Made by a program: the position numbers and the translations under genes
Notes under the pieces: generated by a model
The model's input: only the letters and a program-made list of their open reading frames with translations
The model's database searches: none
What the model was told of the DNA's origin: nothing
Assembly: GCA_002633005.1 (NCBI GenBank)
Contig: NMRA01000045.1
Location: 1,173,552 to 1,237,551, forward strand
Length of the DNA: 64,000 nt
Direction: 5' to 3'
Source of the DNA: Phoronis australis
Lineage: Eukaryota; Phoronida; Phoronidae
Shown here: piece by piece, positions 12,526 through 27,500 of the stretch
Layout of the letters: each line of letters opens with the position of its first letter
How positions within the stretch are numbered: the stretch's first letter is position 1

Positions 12526-15500
12526 GCCAAGAGAAAATATGAACTATACAATTTCGCCGATCCAATGACAGCAGTTAGATCAAATGTGAATTATGGTGTC
12601 AAAACATGTTAAAAATGAAATCTTCAATTTTGAAGAGTATCAATAGGAAACTGAAATTAAGACGGCCTTATTTTGTGGATAAAGAAAAATCATTGCTGCT
12701 TATTGAATTTCGTGAAATTAACTTGCTTAATATCTCAATCCTGACTCAAGACGGTCAAAAATATCAGCTGTACACAACAAAAAGTTTGGCAATGTGAAAA
12801 CTAAATTCAGGCTTGCTGGAACAAAATATAAAAATTTTTTGGCGTTTTGACAAAAATTATTTTAATTTCAAATAACATTTCAAAATGACATGCCTATCCT
12901 GCATCTACTATTAAGAAGTTGCAATAAGAGAACTGGGTATAATCTGAGGTAGTCAATCAAAAGTTGAGCTTGCCAGAAACTTTACTTCTGCAAACCTGTA
13001 ACAGGTATTCCATTTCACGGCTGTTCTAGGTATTTAGTGTCAAACGAATAAGCAGAAAAAGGCACTTATGAACAAAATTTTTGCCATTAGTGTAAAATGC
13101 TCAGAATATGGCAATAAAGCTCAAGTATTCAAGTAAATAATTATCTTATTCTAATTCTTTTCATTGCATGTCACCAAGAGAAAATCAAAATCCCCAAAAA
13201 TTGTTGAATACCTTAAAAGCAGCAATTGATTTCATGCTGACAGTCATGACAACTTTGCTCTTTGAAGAGGTCACCAACTTATTTACTCATTACCATATTC
13301 AAATTTGCTGTGAAGTCATAAAATGTGTGAAGACATAACTAATTAGTCATAATATAGGATTAGGCCCCTGATGATGATTGTACTGAACATTTATGATGCC
13401 TGTATCTTGATCGCGCACAACCTTTGTAGACTTATTTCATGAAGAAACCGTAAAAAGTTTTACTTCGGGGCGTAAATGTGAGCGAAAAACTTAAAATTGC
13501 CAACTATTTTCTCAGAAAGCATAGCAAGTGGTGGAAAATCCTGAAACTTGAGGTCACATTTGACAAGCTGAGGAACTAAAATCTTAAACTGCTTTTGACA
13601 AGTGAGGTTCCGCCCCAAGGTTACACCACCAAACTGAGGTTGCAATATTGAGAGCCTTCACTTACTACACAGTCATTTTAATATCGTAGTTAAAATGTTA
13701 AGGACATCTTGAATTTTGTCAATCAATTTCACAATCTGACGCAGCGCCGTGCAGATGTTACAATTTGGAATACATAAAACGGTGTTTTGATTGGTCTGCT
13801 AGAAACTAAAGAAGATTCCACCAACACTGTACAAGAAAATGAAACGTTCAGAAACACTAGCATTAAAACATTCTTAGTTATCCGGCATCTTATTTTGCAA
13901 TCACATTTGAAAATAAAAAATACCAATTTAATTATTTGCCCCAGAGGATAAAAACAGAGAAAAGTGGCGTTGCATAAATTTTGAAATATGTATTTCTATT
14001 TACAGAAATTCAAGCATATCAGAAAAAATCTGCTGATACAACAATGTGACGCGCATTATGGCATGACAATAAACTTAACAAATAAACATAAAAACTAACA
14101 AAAGACAAAATTTTATAAAAACGTAAAAATATCAATATTAATACTTAAAGCTGCTATAAACTTTACTCCAACAAAGAAATTAACTTTTAATTTAGACCAC
14201 TTGCCAAAATGAACCTGGTCCTTGCTCAGACAAGAAGTAGTTTATGAGTTTGGAAAACAAAGACAATTCATTTTAGCTGAAGACCGTGTTCAGCAAATAA
14301 AATGACATGCCATATCAAGCCCACTGCAAGTAAACAGACAAAATATTATTTTCCCCATCATGAAAGCAAATTATGTTAACAGCAAAAAACAACTGTTTTT
14401 AACTATCAGTTTGGAAAATTTCTAAATAAAGAATGGATTAGCCACCTAACTCTCTTGTTAATCCCCATTCATTCTTGATCATCAGGGGAGACCACTCTGA
14501 AGATGAATTTGGCTTCCGCCCAGCCATTATGATGGGGAATTGAGGGGAATTTCACGTGAATACTTGTAGTGGTTGAACCTTGTCTTCAATACTAAGACAT
14601 CATCACTTCCAATTTGACTTACGAACAGGTCGAGGCCGATTTCACATCAACATTTTGTGGTCAAAATTTATTTTATTGATTAAAAGGTTAGTTTATAGGA
14701 GCTTTAATGCACAAAAATATTCAATACTTCTTGGTGGTAAAAACAGAAACTCACTGGCCAGTGGCCACTGAAACAATTAATTATTAAAACAAAACTACTG
14801 GCATTAAGATTAAAGTGATACTTCCTGTAAGGGTAATTAAATTAGATGCTCTATAGAACCTAGAGAAACAAGCAAACACACTGGGCTTGAACATAAAAAT
14901 AGTCCAACAGGGCCAGAAAAGTGTTCATTATCCACATTAATGTCAAAATTCTGTAACATAGGACTATTTCTCTAGTTTAAGACACTGAAATAAGTCAGTT
15001 TTGCTAAGTGATCTTTGACAGCCTAATGTAATTTATCTTTATTTTTCATTTTTATGAGCAAATACCTCTATTTGCTTCAAATTTATGACCATGCCATTTG
15101 ACTTATACAGAAATAATGTATCTCAGTGTCTGGAAATTACAGTTTTATAAAGTTAACCCACAATCAATCTAAGTCTTTCCTAAAATAAAACTAAATGAGA
15201 AATGAGACTTACGATGTAATCCGAATATATTATTTACAAATTAATTTACAACAGTTAAGTTTACACTCCATCAGTACATTAAATTCACACAACTACTTTG
15301 TAATAACTGGTTGCACATAGCAACAGTCACTAACGATAACTATGGTAACTATGACTAGATTGATTGCCGTTAATCTTTCTCCTCCTTCATTTTCTTTTTA
15401 GTGAACTTTCTCCGTTTGCCGTCCTGTCGATTATCACGCTTAATTTTGCTCGTGAATAGGCTCTGGTACCTGAAACGATGCAGCGAGATGGGCACATTGA

Positions 15501-18500
15501 TTAGTAGTGTTTATGTTTCATATTCCCAGTGCTGTCAGTTTGGTCCATGGAAGACCAGGTAGGGTGCTCAAATTCACTGCATCGTTTCAACTCACCATTT
15601 TAGTACCTGATCAGCATACACAGGTAACCATTTAATAATCACTTACATTTAATACCGAACTGCCAACACGTTTAGCACATAATTTGTAACCGTCACGCTA
15701 AAAAACTGTTTCTTAAGTCAAAACTTTCACGTTTTCAAATATTTTCAGAAAATTTAAATTTCAATCCAGAGATGGTGTGGCACACCCAAAAACAATTATT
15801 TTCAGTTTCAAGTCATGTTCAACTAAAAAAGCAAAATAAAAACTTGGTTCATTACATATATGTTTTGTGGTGAGGCGTTTCCAATTCCTTCCCACCAGAC
15901 CACAGCCCCACAAATCCCCATGTCTCAGTATAATTCCTGATCCATGCCAATGTTTTATGTGCCCAGGTTCTCAGCGCTGAAGTCAGCATGACAAAACATG
16001 GTGAATTCTTTTCCTATTTTCAAATGTAACACAATTCTTTGTAATATTCGCCTCCAAAATTCCATTTTCGAAACCTTGACAAGATTTCTAAAGCAGCTGA
16101 TATCCCACGATATAACGCATTTTGATTGATCAGTCATTCACTTAAATTGACCAATCATGAAAAGAAAACTCTGGTAATCAGGATACGTCTTGTTTCTGAA
16201 GTCTTGTGCTCTGAACTACATCCGTCATTTCTGGAGTTTTCTTCTCAATCTTTGACGATCTAGCACTCCGCTAATTTCAAAGATTTTTTTTACTTCCTAA
16301 TGATTTTTGTAGAGAAATAAATGCTGTTCACAGTCATCTCATTCATCAACAAAACGACTAAAATCTACTTAATCATGCCATAATAACTGAAATCTTATGT
16401 CAGGTCTATTGAACAACCAAGAGTACAGAATAAGTCAAGGGTATGTGTAATATATTTATCGCCATTTCCACATTTGCTGAGTCGACGATAGCAATGAAAA
16501 GTGCAACTAAACAAGCACTGTCAAGACTGACTTGTTCTCTTTAAAAATGTATTTGTTGTACAATTTTACCTGTGTCTCAAAAGTAGCATTATAACTAGTA
16601 CCAGGTCACATACACTTCCGCAAGTGACATGAATTTCAATGCGGACCAGCTCCCCTTCAGTAATACAACCGATGCTCGTACAAGAAGAACAACACCAAAA
16701 TATAACAGGAAACATCTAAATGGCAAACTGTCTGGTACCATCAATGTAACATTTAAATAGCATCTTAACAGTTCCTCAAAGACGTTTATTTTTAAAACAT
16801 ACTGTCTTATATTCGTAAATGGCTATTCCAGTTCAATTATCAACGCTGCTGAATGTGCAACTTGTGCACTATTTATATTAGTAAATATTAATAATATTAA
16901 TAACAGTTAGTAGTGGTAGCAATAGTAACCCAGAACAGGATTTCTGCAGCTTTGTGAAAAGATTAATAGCATCACAGACACCATGTACATTCACAACAGT
17001 ATTTTCTGACTGGCTTAGTTAACACGAACACGCTTAAAGTTGTATATGACCTTATAAACTAGATGATGTATTTTAGCAAAATGTTTGCTAAACTGCAGTC
17101 AATTTTAACTCGGGAAAAGTATATATTTTCTAAAAGTACAAGCCCGCAGAACTTGATGGTTGACTTTATACCAACCTGTCATTAATTGAGCTACGTGACC
17201 ATGTATTTTAGTCAAAAGAGAAGGTACATTCAAGCCAAACAACTATCAATTATATGAACGAATTTCATTTGACATAATGTCCCTGATGAAATCTCAAAAA
17301 TGCCGTTACAGTTTTCTAAATTATTACGTTTTATTTAACTTCTGATTTTTTATAAAAATCGAACTAGTCATATTTTGATAGCCCAGTTTTCTAACTCATT
17401 TCGTTTCAAGCAACTTTGGAGTTTATTTCATCAAAATCTAAAATGTCCTATTTTGACAGCCTCTCAAACAAAAGTGCAATATGTTAAAAGCAATGCTTAA
17501 TAGCATTTTGGAGACCAGTGCTTAAAGCACGGTATGCGAGTTTCCCATAAATCCGATCATTCTTTTCTTAGAAATGATGTTCCGTTTGCCAAATTTGGAT
17601 GTGTTTCTAGGGTCCATAACCTTAACATTCTTTTAAAAAGCAATACCGTCTAGGTTGCAGATGCTAAGCTCAAGCAAATCTAAAGCATATCTTCATTATA
17701 CATTCCGAATGCTTGATTTTTGCACACATAAGGACACTAAGCTTTGAGATGCTTCCTGTCCATCCAATTCATGCTGCACAGCACTGCAGCACAAAAAGAC
17801 TATCCCGTCACTCTTTGGGCCAAGTACTGTCGGGAAGAAGCGGGATCATTATTGGACCACCCTAAATTTCGGTCATTAGTTCAGTGGCAACATACGGACA
17901 CTGGCACTATGGCATAGCTGCAAGTGTTGCACGTGCATGCCAAGTGCTCGAGGACAGTGACAACTAAATACAGAGATGTTTATAATATCAGTAATGTTCT
18001 GAGCATATATGATATCTTGAACAATCTAGAATATGAGAACCTTCAGCAAAAATGAATGGCTCACTGTCAGTTCAACACAGTACTCACTGTTTATGGATAG
18101 AAGCCTGTCGATTTCTCATCTCTTGTAACTGGGCGGTTGGTATGGCGCTGGCCAGTTCCAGGGAATCTCTGATCTTGACCAGCATCTCATAGTTTTCACG
18201 ACCTCTCACCTGTCAGACAAAGGAACCACCGGTAATATAAATGAAGGTTGGGTTTAAGTTACAATCGCAATGCAATATTTCCAAAACATTCCTCAGTTGA
18301 AGTTTTAAGGCGGAAACTGTATGATTACAGAACACGTCTACAGCAAACGCACTTTACAAGTCAAACACATGCTTTCAAGGATTCTACAATGAACTGCCAT
18401 AATTTTACAGTATTTATTATACTGGACTATTGCAAAAAGTGAAACTTTGTAGAGCTCAACAAACTTGCATACTTATGTCATCATTTTACAATGGACTCAT

Positions 18501-21500
18501 TCATGTCAATACAATGTCCCAATATCCCTCGATGAAAGTTACAGAGAGCGCCTAGTGGCGATAAGACATCAACCTACCGTTAGTGTAAACACCTCTTCCT
18601 CTGTACGGGGCTTCTTGGCGGCTGGGCCAACTGACATAAACTCATTTGTCACCGTTACCTTATTGGCTAAAGAAAATTAAGTTAGAATCAGGTGTGAAAG
18701 TTGCTTAGTATGTGATACAAGAGCAAAAATGGCTTGATGAAAAATTAACTATCCCTTATCAACCATTTTCCTTCTGCGCCTTCAATGATATTCCAAACCG
18801 TTTCTTTCTTCAAAAGAACTATAATCTGGATAACTTAAGCACAATGACATTAACAGTTTGAATAACAATGCAATAACTGTGTGTTAAAAAAAGGGAGCGA
18901 AGACATACTTCTGGACTCAAAAGAATGTCACGAAACTGTATAAGTGTGAAGCACATTGCATTGAAGTTTCAACACATTGCACTATGACCCATCTTGTAAA
19001 ACAATACAATTCAAGCATCATGACAATGAGCAGATTATAATTTGCTCATCCTTAATCCCACCTCGTTCTTTTATGGAAATCTGTACACTAAGGCAACAAA
19101 AAATATCAAAGAGTGAAATGCTTATGATCAGTCCCAAAAACAAAGCTAGAATACGCTTAGCTTAGAGCCTGGACACACTCACTTATCCAGCTGAAATACA
19201 GAATGACGTGAAAAAATATGAATACAGTCTTTAAGAGCTCTTATTTGAATACCATCTCAATGTAAGTTGCTGACCTGTGGGTGAGAACCCAGAATTTGTC
19301 CCCATGGACAGATTCCAGCATCTGATTCATGGTTCAGGGCTCTGGATTTGTTCTCCAAGAACACAACAGAATGTGTCATAACTTTCATGCCAATCAGACA
19401 TCTTCAAATCCGCAATAGAAACAACCAGCCAACTTTGCAATCTCGAAGAATAATTAAGTAAGCTGCTAAAGAAGACAAGACTCGTTTTCTAATGACCAAG
19501 ACGCTAAACTGCATTTATTTAAAACATACCTTCGCGTTTCTTGGCAGCTTTGCTAGGTAAGGTGGTCCTCTCACTGTCTTTGCGGTCCCGCCCCGGGCAG
19601 GCACAGATTCTCACCTCTATCACCTGCCGTCCAAGTACTTCCCCGCAGTAACTGCAGACAAAAAGAATCTAGTTCAGGAAATGACATCCAAGCTTAATAA
19701 CAGCAGTTGACAACGCTAAGGCATAATGACAGTGTTAGCCAAGACTTCATTCCATCGTCATATATGCCCATACATGCATATCCGAAATAATGCATTTCTA
19801 CAGAATTTTTCACTATTAAAATAACAGGAGCTTCTAAAGTAGGCACATGCCCCTGATGAACACAGACGGCATGCGTATGAAACTGAGTATTTTTGCAAGT
19901 GTTTTGTCCATTCACGGTACTTTTCGTTGAACAGTAGATATCAAATTGAATGAACATCAACTTCTACCACTTTCAAACATAAAAGTCAAGTTTCAAGTGC
20001 ATCCAATTTCTGAAACTTGGTCGCAAATAGATACAAGAACGGTAATAAAATTTCCAGAACAATTTGAAGACAGTTAATACCTGTCCACATTAAACAAGAT
20101 CTGGATTCAAAATTGGACGTATGACACCTTTGACTGCTGTACATGTCATTTAAAGATTTTGAAAAGTGGAAAGTTCTTACTATCACTAACTATTATTTAA
20201 CTAAAAAACGATGAAACTGATGAAACCAAAATTCCTTGAAAGTAATTTTTACTTAGAATCATGAAGTCCTGAATCTGGTCTTATGTTGCTCGTTCCTGCA
20301 CAGAAAAGTTCAGTGTTTAAGATGGATTTATCATTGAGGCCACAACCGTTGCATTTAACTATTGGTGGATGACTTACCTCACACACTGTACAAACACAAA
20401 GGAAATCTCCCATTCTTACACAAGGTCGTTTGCACACAGTTCAAAGCCATACATATTGCCTACGAGTTAAAATTCATCATTTACGTGGTACTTTAAAAAC
20501 GAGTTAAATACCCCCACCCTCTGCTGCCCATTATTTAACCACTCATACCCTCACCCTCTACTGCCCATTATTTAACCACCCATACCCTCACCCTCTACTG
20601 CCCATTATTTAACCACTCATACCCTCAACCTCTGCTGCCCATTATTTAACCACACATACCACTCACCTTTCTAACGTGAACACCACCTGCACTGCTCGCC
20701 TGTTGATCCCCCCGGCACAGCTGTTGTTACACATGAACTGGTAAAGGTACGTGCGCCACTCATCGCCCACCTCGTTCGACTCCAGAGGGACCAGCACTGA
20801 CTGTCGACTGGACTCAGGGTCGTCATAGTACTCTACATAGGGATTGTCGCAACGGACAAAATGTGACTCAGGAACACCATCTGTAAGGCGTGTATGAGAT
20901 ATATTCCAAGTCCAAATACAAACCTTTGATGACTATTTTCGATTTTCTATGCCAAAACTCCAACTTTTGAACAAGGCCACTAACAGATATGAAATAGGGC
21001 TCAGTGGAAGACTTTCAGGAAGCAGTGGGGGCCGATCATGTGGGACTGTTTACTCATAACACTACCTGGCTATATCAGGAGTCACTTTGACTTCACAGCG
21101 GATGGCATTGGGGAACGGTTTGACTTCGTAAAAAGACCCCTTTACATGTATGTGATTAGATGTGAAGTGTTTTAAACAAAAGTTATGTGTTTTCTCATCA
21201 CCAGTCACCAAGTTGCTATTTGAAAGTCTCCCATTAGTACAATACACCATCAAACATCGGAAATCACCCCTAATCACTCCATGTGCCAAAAGCAACACGG
21301 TTGTCAGTCTAATGACAATAAGCAGGTTTCACCAAGCATTTCGAAAAATATTTTGCATTAGAAGCAACGTTGTAATCCTTTGAAAAATTGAAAGATGAGA
21401 ATTTTAGTTTTTACTTTTGTCCTTAATAAAGACTTCATATCATAACCTTAACACAAATGCAACTTTCATCAGGAACTACTTCACACTGGCAATAGATCTA

Positions 21501-24500
21501 GTGAAATCAAACCATTAAATGTTCACCTTGAACAGGGTGCACCATGGTTAGTCATACCTTTCCTAAACTCTTGGGACTGAGTGTGATTTGGACACCGTCT
21601 TACAATATCAGTGACATGCTCTGGCTTCGCGTATATGGCCATAGCGCGGATCTTGCACTGCGCTGGTGGTGGGGAAGCACACTTGAACTTGAACGGGCAA
21701 CTGACTGCCATCCTGGCAAACAATTTCTCAAGACTTTGTGAGTACTGTAACATGATGGAAAAGGTTGATCAGTCAAGCTTCAAACAGATGCCAGGTTTCC
21801 AGCTCAGGGCTTGGAATGACCAATGACAAAAAACGCGGAAAGTTTGAAACTTTTACGGCCCAAATCATAAACAGTCTTGAAATGGTCAATGTGAACCTTT
21901 CCCCGACAAACATCGGGAGGACTAAAAAAAAAAAAAAAAAAACGTTACCACCATCAGTAGCATGCGTCTGCGTCCTTTTAGCTCGCCCGTCCACTCCCAA
22001 TCCACACATTTTTGGCTGCAGAGCGGTAGTATTTGCCGCCGCGCTTAACAATAACACGAGACGCCATTGAAAATCACACCACGCTGTCCCAGATGCCCCG
22101 GCAATGTTGACAATTTACGTTCCTCCGAAACATAAAGAGCAACTTCCGCTTTTCGAGGTGAACGTCGTCTGCAACGCCGCGGTAAGAAAGGAATTTGCCG
22201 CGGAAATTTTATATCAAATCCGATTTTTTTACGCGGAAATGTTATAAAAAAAGCGGAAAGCACATTTGAAAAAAGCGGAAATCCGCGTTTCCGCGGAAAA
22301 TTCCAAGCCCTGCCAGCTGTTCCTATCGTAAAATCTCACCAATTTAGGACACAATTTGGCCGACGAGTGAAATCTTGTTTCGTCATTTTTCCAAGAAAGA
22401 TATGTAGCACCAAATTAAATGATCATCCATGTTCAGCTTTCGTACGACAACTGCCATCAAACATTGTTTTGAAAATCTGTGGGCATACACAACAAGGTTA
22501 AAAGCCCTTGAAAAATGAGAAGGGCATTTTGGCAATTATTTATGTCCGAATTGTGGTGAGATTTTACCGCAATAGAAGGAATAAACTTTGATGAAATCAA
22601 TTTTTAACGTCCGGAACCCGCCCAATCAAAGCTCATAGACCCCGATGATGCCCAAGACCACCATAGATGTATTGCTGCCAAAGAGACGCAGTAAAGTAAT
22701 TTTTTCTCAGATCGAAAGCTTGTATCAGACCTTTTATAAGTCGATAATGCTTCGTGTTCAGCCTAAATGACCACCTCCATGAGACACATCAATAGACTAT
22801 GTCCAAAGTAAGTTGCTGCTTCTTTACCTCCAGACAATCTCTAATACCAGACAGACCTAGGATTCACTCAAGACCTTGAAAAGGATTACGTGAAAAGGAA
22901 AATTTCAATAGTTTTGTCATCGTACCAATGGATTAATAAGTCAATGTCGGGTCTCTAACAAGCAGCAGTCTCTAACAGAGTCTGGAGCATGTCTAAAATT
23001 ACAAAACGCCCGTAAAATCCATACAACACTTGTTGCCCTTCACTAGGCATTCATAAAAAGCCACACTTACCGTCCAAGTTGTAGATTTTGTCTCCTTGGG
23101 TGGCGTTCCCAAAGTCATTTCAAACTTATAGGGACCTGGGTAGTTGGTGCTAAAAAGAAAAGAAAAATTTTCACTTGAGAACCTTACCTGGCAACAACAA
23201 ACAACCAATAAATGATGCCTGGCACACATAACTTAAGAATTTTGTACACGAATGGCAGGTTCACTGATGAATTTTCATTAAAACATGCAAATCAGAGATG
23301 GCACCTCAATTTGCTGAAGTTCCAGTAGTACTGTGGTCTTTTCGTTTGGCGTTTGGCTTAACAAAAATAAAGTCGCAGGATCCCAGAGTAGTCAAAGACT
23401 CTGCTGCAAATTTGAAAATCTATTTGCTTTTCCAAATGTGTCAAAATTTCAGGATTTGTGTCTCCACTTCATAAGAGTTCTTCTAAAACAGCTGCGGCAT
23501 CTGCCTTCGCTGTCGCCTACTGCTTATTACCTTCTTAGTTTTTCACTGTCCAAATTTAATTTTAATATTTTCGTCAATGGTCAGAATAATGTAAAGCATT
23601 TTTACTTAATATTTCCGATACTGCATGTTAGTCGTTATGTATATATAATTACCCAACTTTATTCCGAGTCAAAACACACATAGCCCAGTTGAATAAGTAG
23701 CTTTTTCATTTAACAATTCCTCAATAAATCTCACTTCCGGCATCGCAGTGAAACTCAAAAAGCTGAGCGTCACTAGGCTTCAAATTGTGAGAAGCCCAGA
23801 GATCACATTAAGATTGTCCTATAAGTAATGATCTCCTTATAATGCAGTTCTAAATTTTCACAGCTGTTAAAACCAGGTGCAACTAGGTCTCTAGTGCTTG
23901 GCTCACCATCAGATGGTTTATCAAACAACTAGTAAGTGGTCACACCCCAAAAGTTTATTCAGAAAACTGATCAAAGGTCTCATGATGAAAGAGGCAAGTT
24001 CTAAAAATTGCAGACTTCGAAATGGACCAAAATTTTCATCAACTAAATAATATGCAGCAATTTAAATGACATCACTTCACTGTCAAAATTTTGATTCAAC
24101 ATTCAAGTGAGCATGGTCATAAATAAACAACAAACAACATACTTCGACGGGAGAGTTGGCACTGGTGCCACTGACATCTGCATCGGGGATGTAGCTTCAC
24201 CCTGGAGAAAACAAAATACTCACTTCAATTACAGGACTAGACGTCTAGAAATTTCAATGAAGTGCACTCTTGATGCCATCCAGGAAATGCTATTTCAGTG
24301 ACTCCAGAAAAGACGGAGTAACTTTGTTGAAAACCATTTTATGAGAAACAAACAGGTTCTAAGGTGCTTTATTAAAAGACTGCAGTTGGCGTTAAAAACA
24401 GAGATTTATAAGGCTATCTTAAGCTTTTACATAAGTAAAACAGAACAAATCAAAACAAGTTGGCTGTTGTTGTAGCATGGCGTTCCACTTCAAGCAAACT

Positions 24501-27500
24501 GGAAACTTTTTGCACCAATATCATGGGGTAACACAATCATTTTTAAGAACTTGTGCGCTTACATTCTGGTAGATGGGGGTGCACGAGCCTGCTTGGCTCC
24601 CTGGACTAGACGGATGGCCATCAGGAATGACCCCGAACTGCAAATACAAATTGTATTGTTTACGTATCACATATGGAACTCCACAGGACTACTGGAGAAG
24701 CTGGGACTATGTCTACATAAAGTGCCCAGCATCCAAGTTGAGCACGCAATCAGTCACAATATTCAGCTATGTCCCAAAGGGAAGATCGCTGTGTCCCATA
24801 TGTAGGTAATTTTTTGTGTGAATGATTTGACCATTCACACTGGAGTGAACACTGAAGAATGTGACAGTAATGACTCAACATTCTACAGAGAGACCCACTG
24901 AAGCACCGTATGGTCGTGACTGATATGACAATCAATCAAAAACTGAGCATGGTACCTCAAAATGTGAGTGTGGCGGTCAAACTTAAGTGTGAGGGCTCAA
25001 AAATAGAGCATGGGGCTCAAAATTTGAGCATGGTGGGCCGACAGTGGTGTTAAATCTGTTGATTCAACATTTGAAAAAACACAAAGACCGAGTTTTACAG
25101 CAAATAGCGTGGTATCAGCTGACATAGACGTCCACAAGTTTTCAGGTAATTAATTAAAAAGAGCTAAGGATGGGTGAAAAACAAGATAATTGGTGACACC
25201 TGAGTAACCAGATGCTTCAGCACCTGCAGGTGAAAGACTACGGGTGCATGAACCTAAATACACCCATCACAAGCACCAATACAGGGCCCAGTGTGGCAAA
25301 TATAACTCTACATTCTTTATTAACCACATCTCGGAAACAACACTAACTAAAATAATCATTTTTGTTAAAAGCCAATAAAGACTGTTTCTGCAATGAGTCA
25401 TAACCAAACTTTTTTTAAAACTGGGCTTCATCTTTTCACCAAAACACAAAGTGTACAGAATCTATCACACTTCTATGTCATCTTCCAGGATTTTGATAAT
25501 CTCCAACATAAAAATTAGGTCAATTACTACATTATTGCTTATCTTACTCAGACATTTGTTAAAATCCATGACCTATATCATTACCCTGTGGTCTGCCAAT
25601 CTCACAAAAGCCAAATAGTCAACAAATCTCAAATTCTTCAACAATAATGATAACTTTTATTACTAATTACAAAAAGTTACAACAAACAAGAAGATGGGAA
25701 GGAACTGAAGTTTTTTCAACTTATCAGCCACTTTAATAGAGGAGGATTTAAGTTCTAAATGAGTCTTTTTGGTGTTTCAAAAGTCGTAAAAGTTTTAAAA
25801 CTCTATTAAAATAGTTACTAAAACTCTCTTTGAGAAGGGACTATACAAAACACAAAACCTGCCTTTAGGACTTGATATTCACCAAGTGATGCAGATAAAG
25901 AAAAGGTTCTGTTTCTAACACTTAAATAAATTGAGAGTAGAAAGTACTTCATAAGCACAGAGCTTTTGTGCAGTTGTTCCTGAATGCATGTTATCTTACA
26001 TGTGCCACCTAGAAAGTTTTAAGTTGCCCAATGCCATTAACCTGCCAAGTCTGACACAGCCTACACCTGAGTCTGACTTGACTTGCAGATAAGGGAATGG
26101 GGCAAGTCCAGACATGTTTATAACCAACCCAATGTTGATCAATACATTGTCCCCAAGGTGAATAAGGTCTCAAGGTTAACAATGAGTACTGAAAGCCATG
26201 AAGGCAAATCATAATCAAAAGGTTACTTATGTAAGCCCTGTCCAAACTCAATGATTCATGTAGTCTGTGGTAATTCTTCATCTTGTTGGCAAACAATATC
26301 CTGGACTAGTGAAATTTATTGTCTTTCAAATTTATGAACAAAAATAAAGATTAAGAAAATTCCAGTTCATTTTTAGCTTGCTTTGAACTGTGTATATATC
26401 TTGCGACACTTGGTAAATTTTCAGCAAAGTAATAATTGGCCTAAGTTGACAAATGGAAAATGATAATTTTGGCAATTATTTTTGGGTGAATAAGTGAACA
26501 ATTATCGTAAATGCAAAACTGCCAATCATTTAGAAACCTATACACTAAGCAGCTTTCCACGCAGGAAAATGAAACCTTTTACTTTTATTTCAATTGGGCA
26601 TTATTTCCTACTCTAAATGGACTTTTAGACATTGTTATTAAGTTTTATAAAAACAATATGGACAGTTCTTCAATCTGGAGGTGAGACACTGCAAGCAAGA
26701 CTCACAATACAAACCGTTTGTCTGGCCAACTGAATCAGTTGTAAATTGCCATCTTTCTAGCAGCATTGGTACAGTCAAAGAAAAATTGCTACAAAAGAGC
26801 TTCGACAGAAAATCTGTGGGCATCTCACTCATTGCGCAGAACTATCAGAAGTGAAAGCCAAAAGAATAGAGCACACCCACACAAACTGACCACTATGATT
26901 AATTTTCAGGACTTGCTCACTATGTCTCATTTCCAGTTGGAGTATCTGCAGTGATCGTTCATAATCCCACCTAAACTTGTTTTTAATGCCAGCATCGACT
27001 TCACATACCTTCGTTACATCTCCCTTGTCAACTGTATTCATCATTCTCAGTAGGAAAGTCGATGCAAAAGCAAAACATCCAATGAACATGTCCAAGAAGT
27101 GGGTATTTTTGTAAGAACTGTTATGATTGGCTATCATGCCCTTGCCAACGATGCTTTGACTAAATGCATTGTAGATAACATATATACTACTGCGAAACTT
27201 TGAGAGACTAAGATGACGAAAACATAAACATGAACAATAGTTGTAGAAATGAATGATCCTAGAGCATCACGAAGGTACAAACTACCACTCCCCTCAATGA
27301 ATGAACAAAAAATTCTCAACAGATTTGGCATAATGTAAAAAAGGTGGACTTTTACTCAGAAAAAGCAGAAATCTGCAGAAGACTCTCATTCTCACAAATT
27401 GTCTGATTGCGAAACTAGAGATACCTAGCAAGTGAAGCCTAACAACCACAAGTTTTTCGGTAATAGTCAGTTACAAGGGCCCCGGAATTCAAGAACCAGT

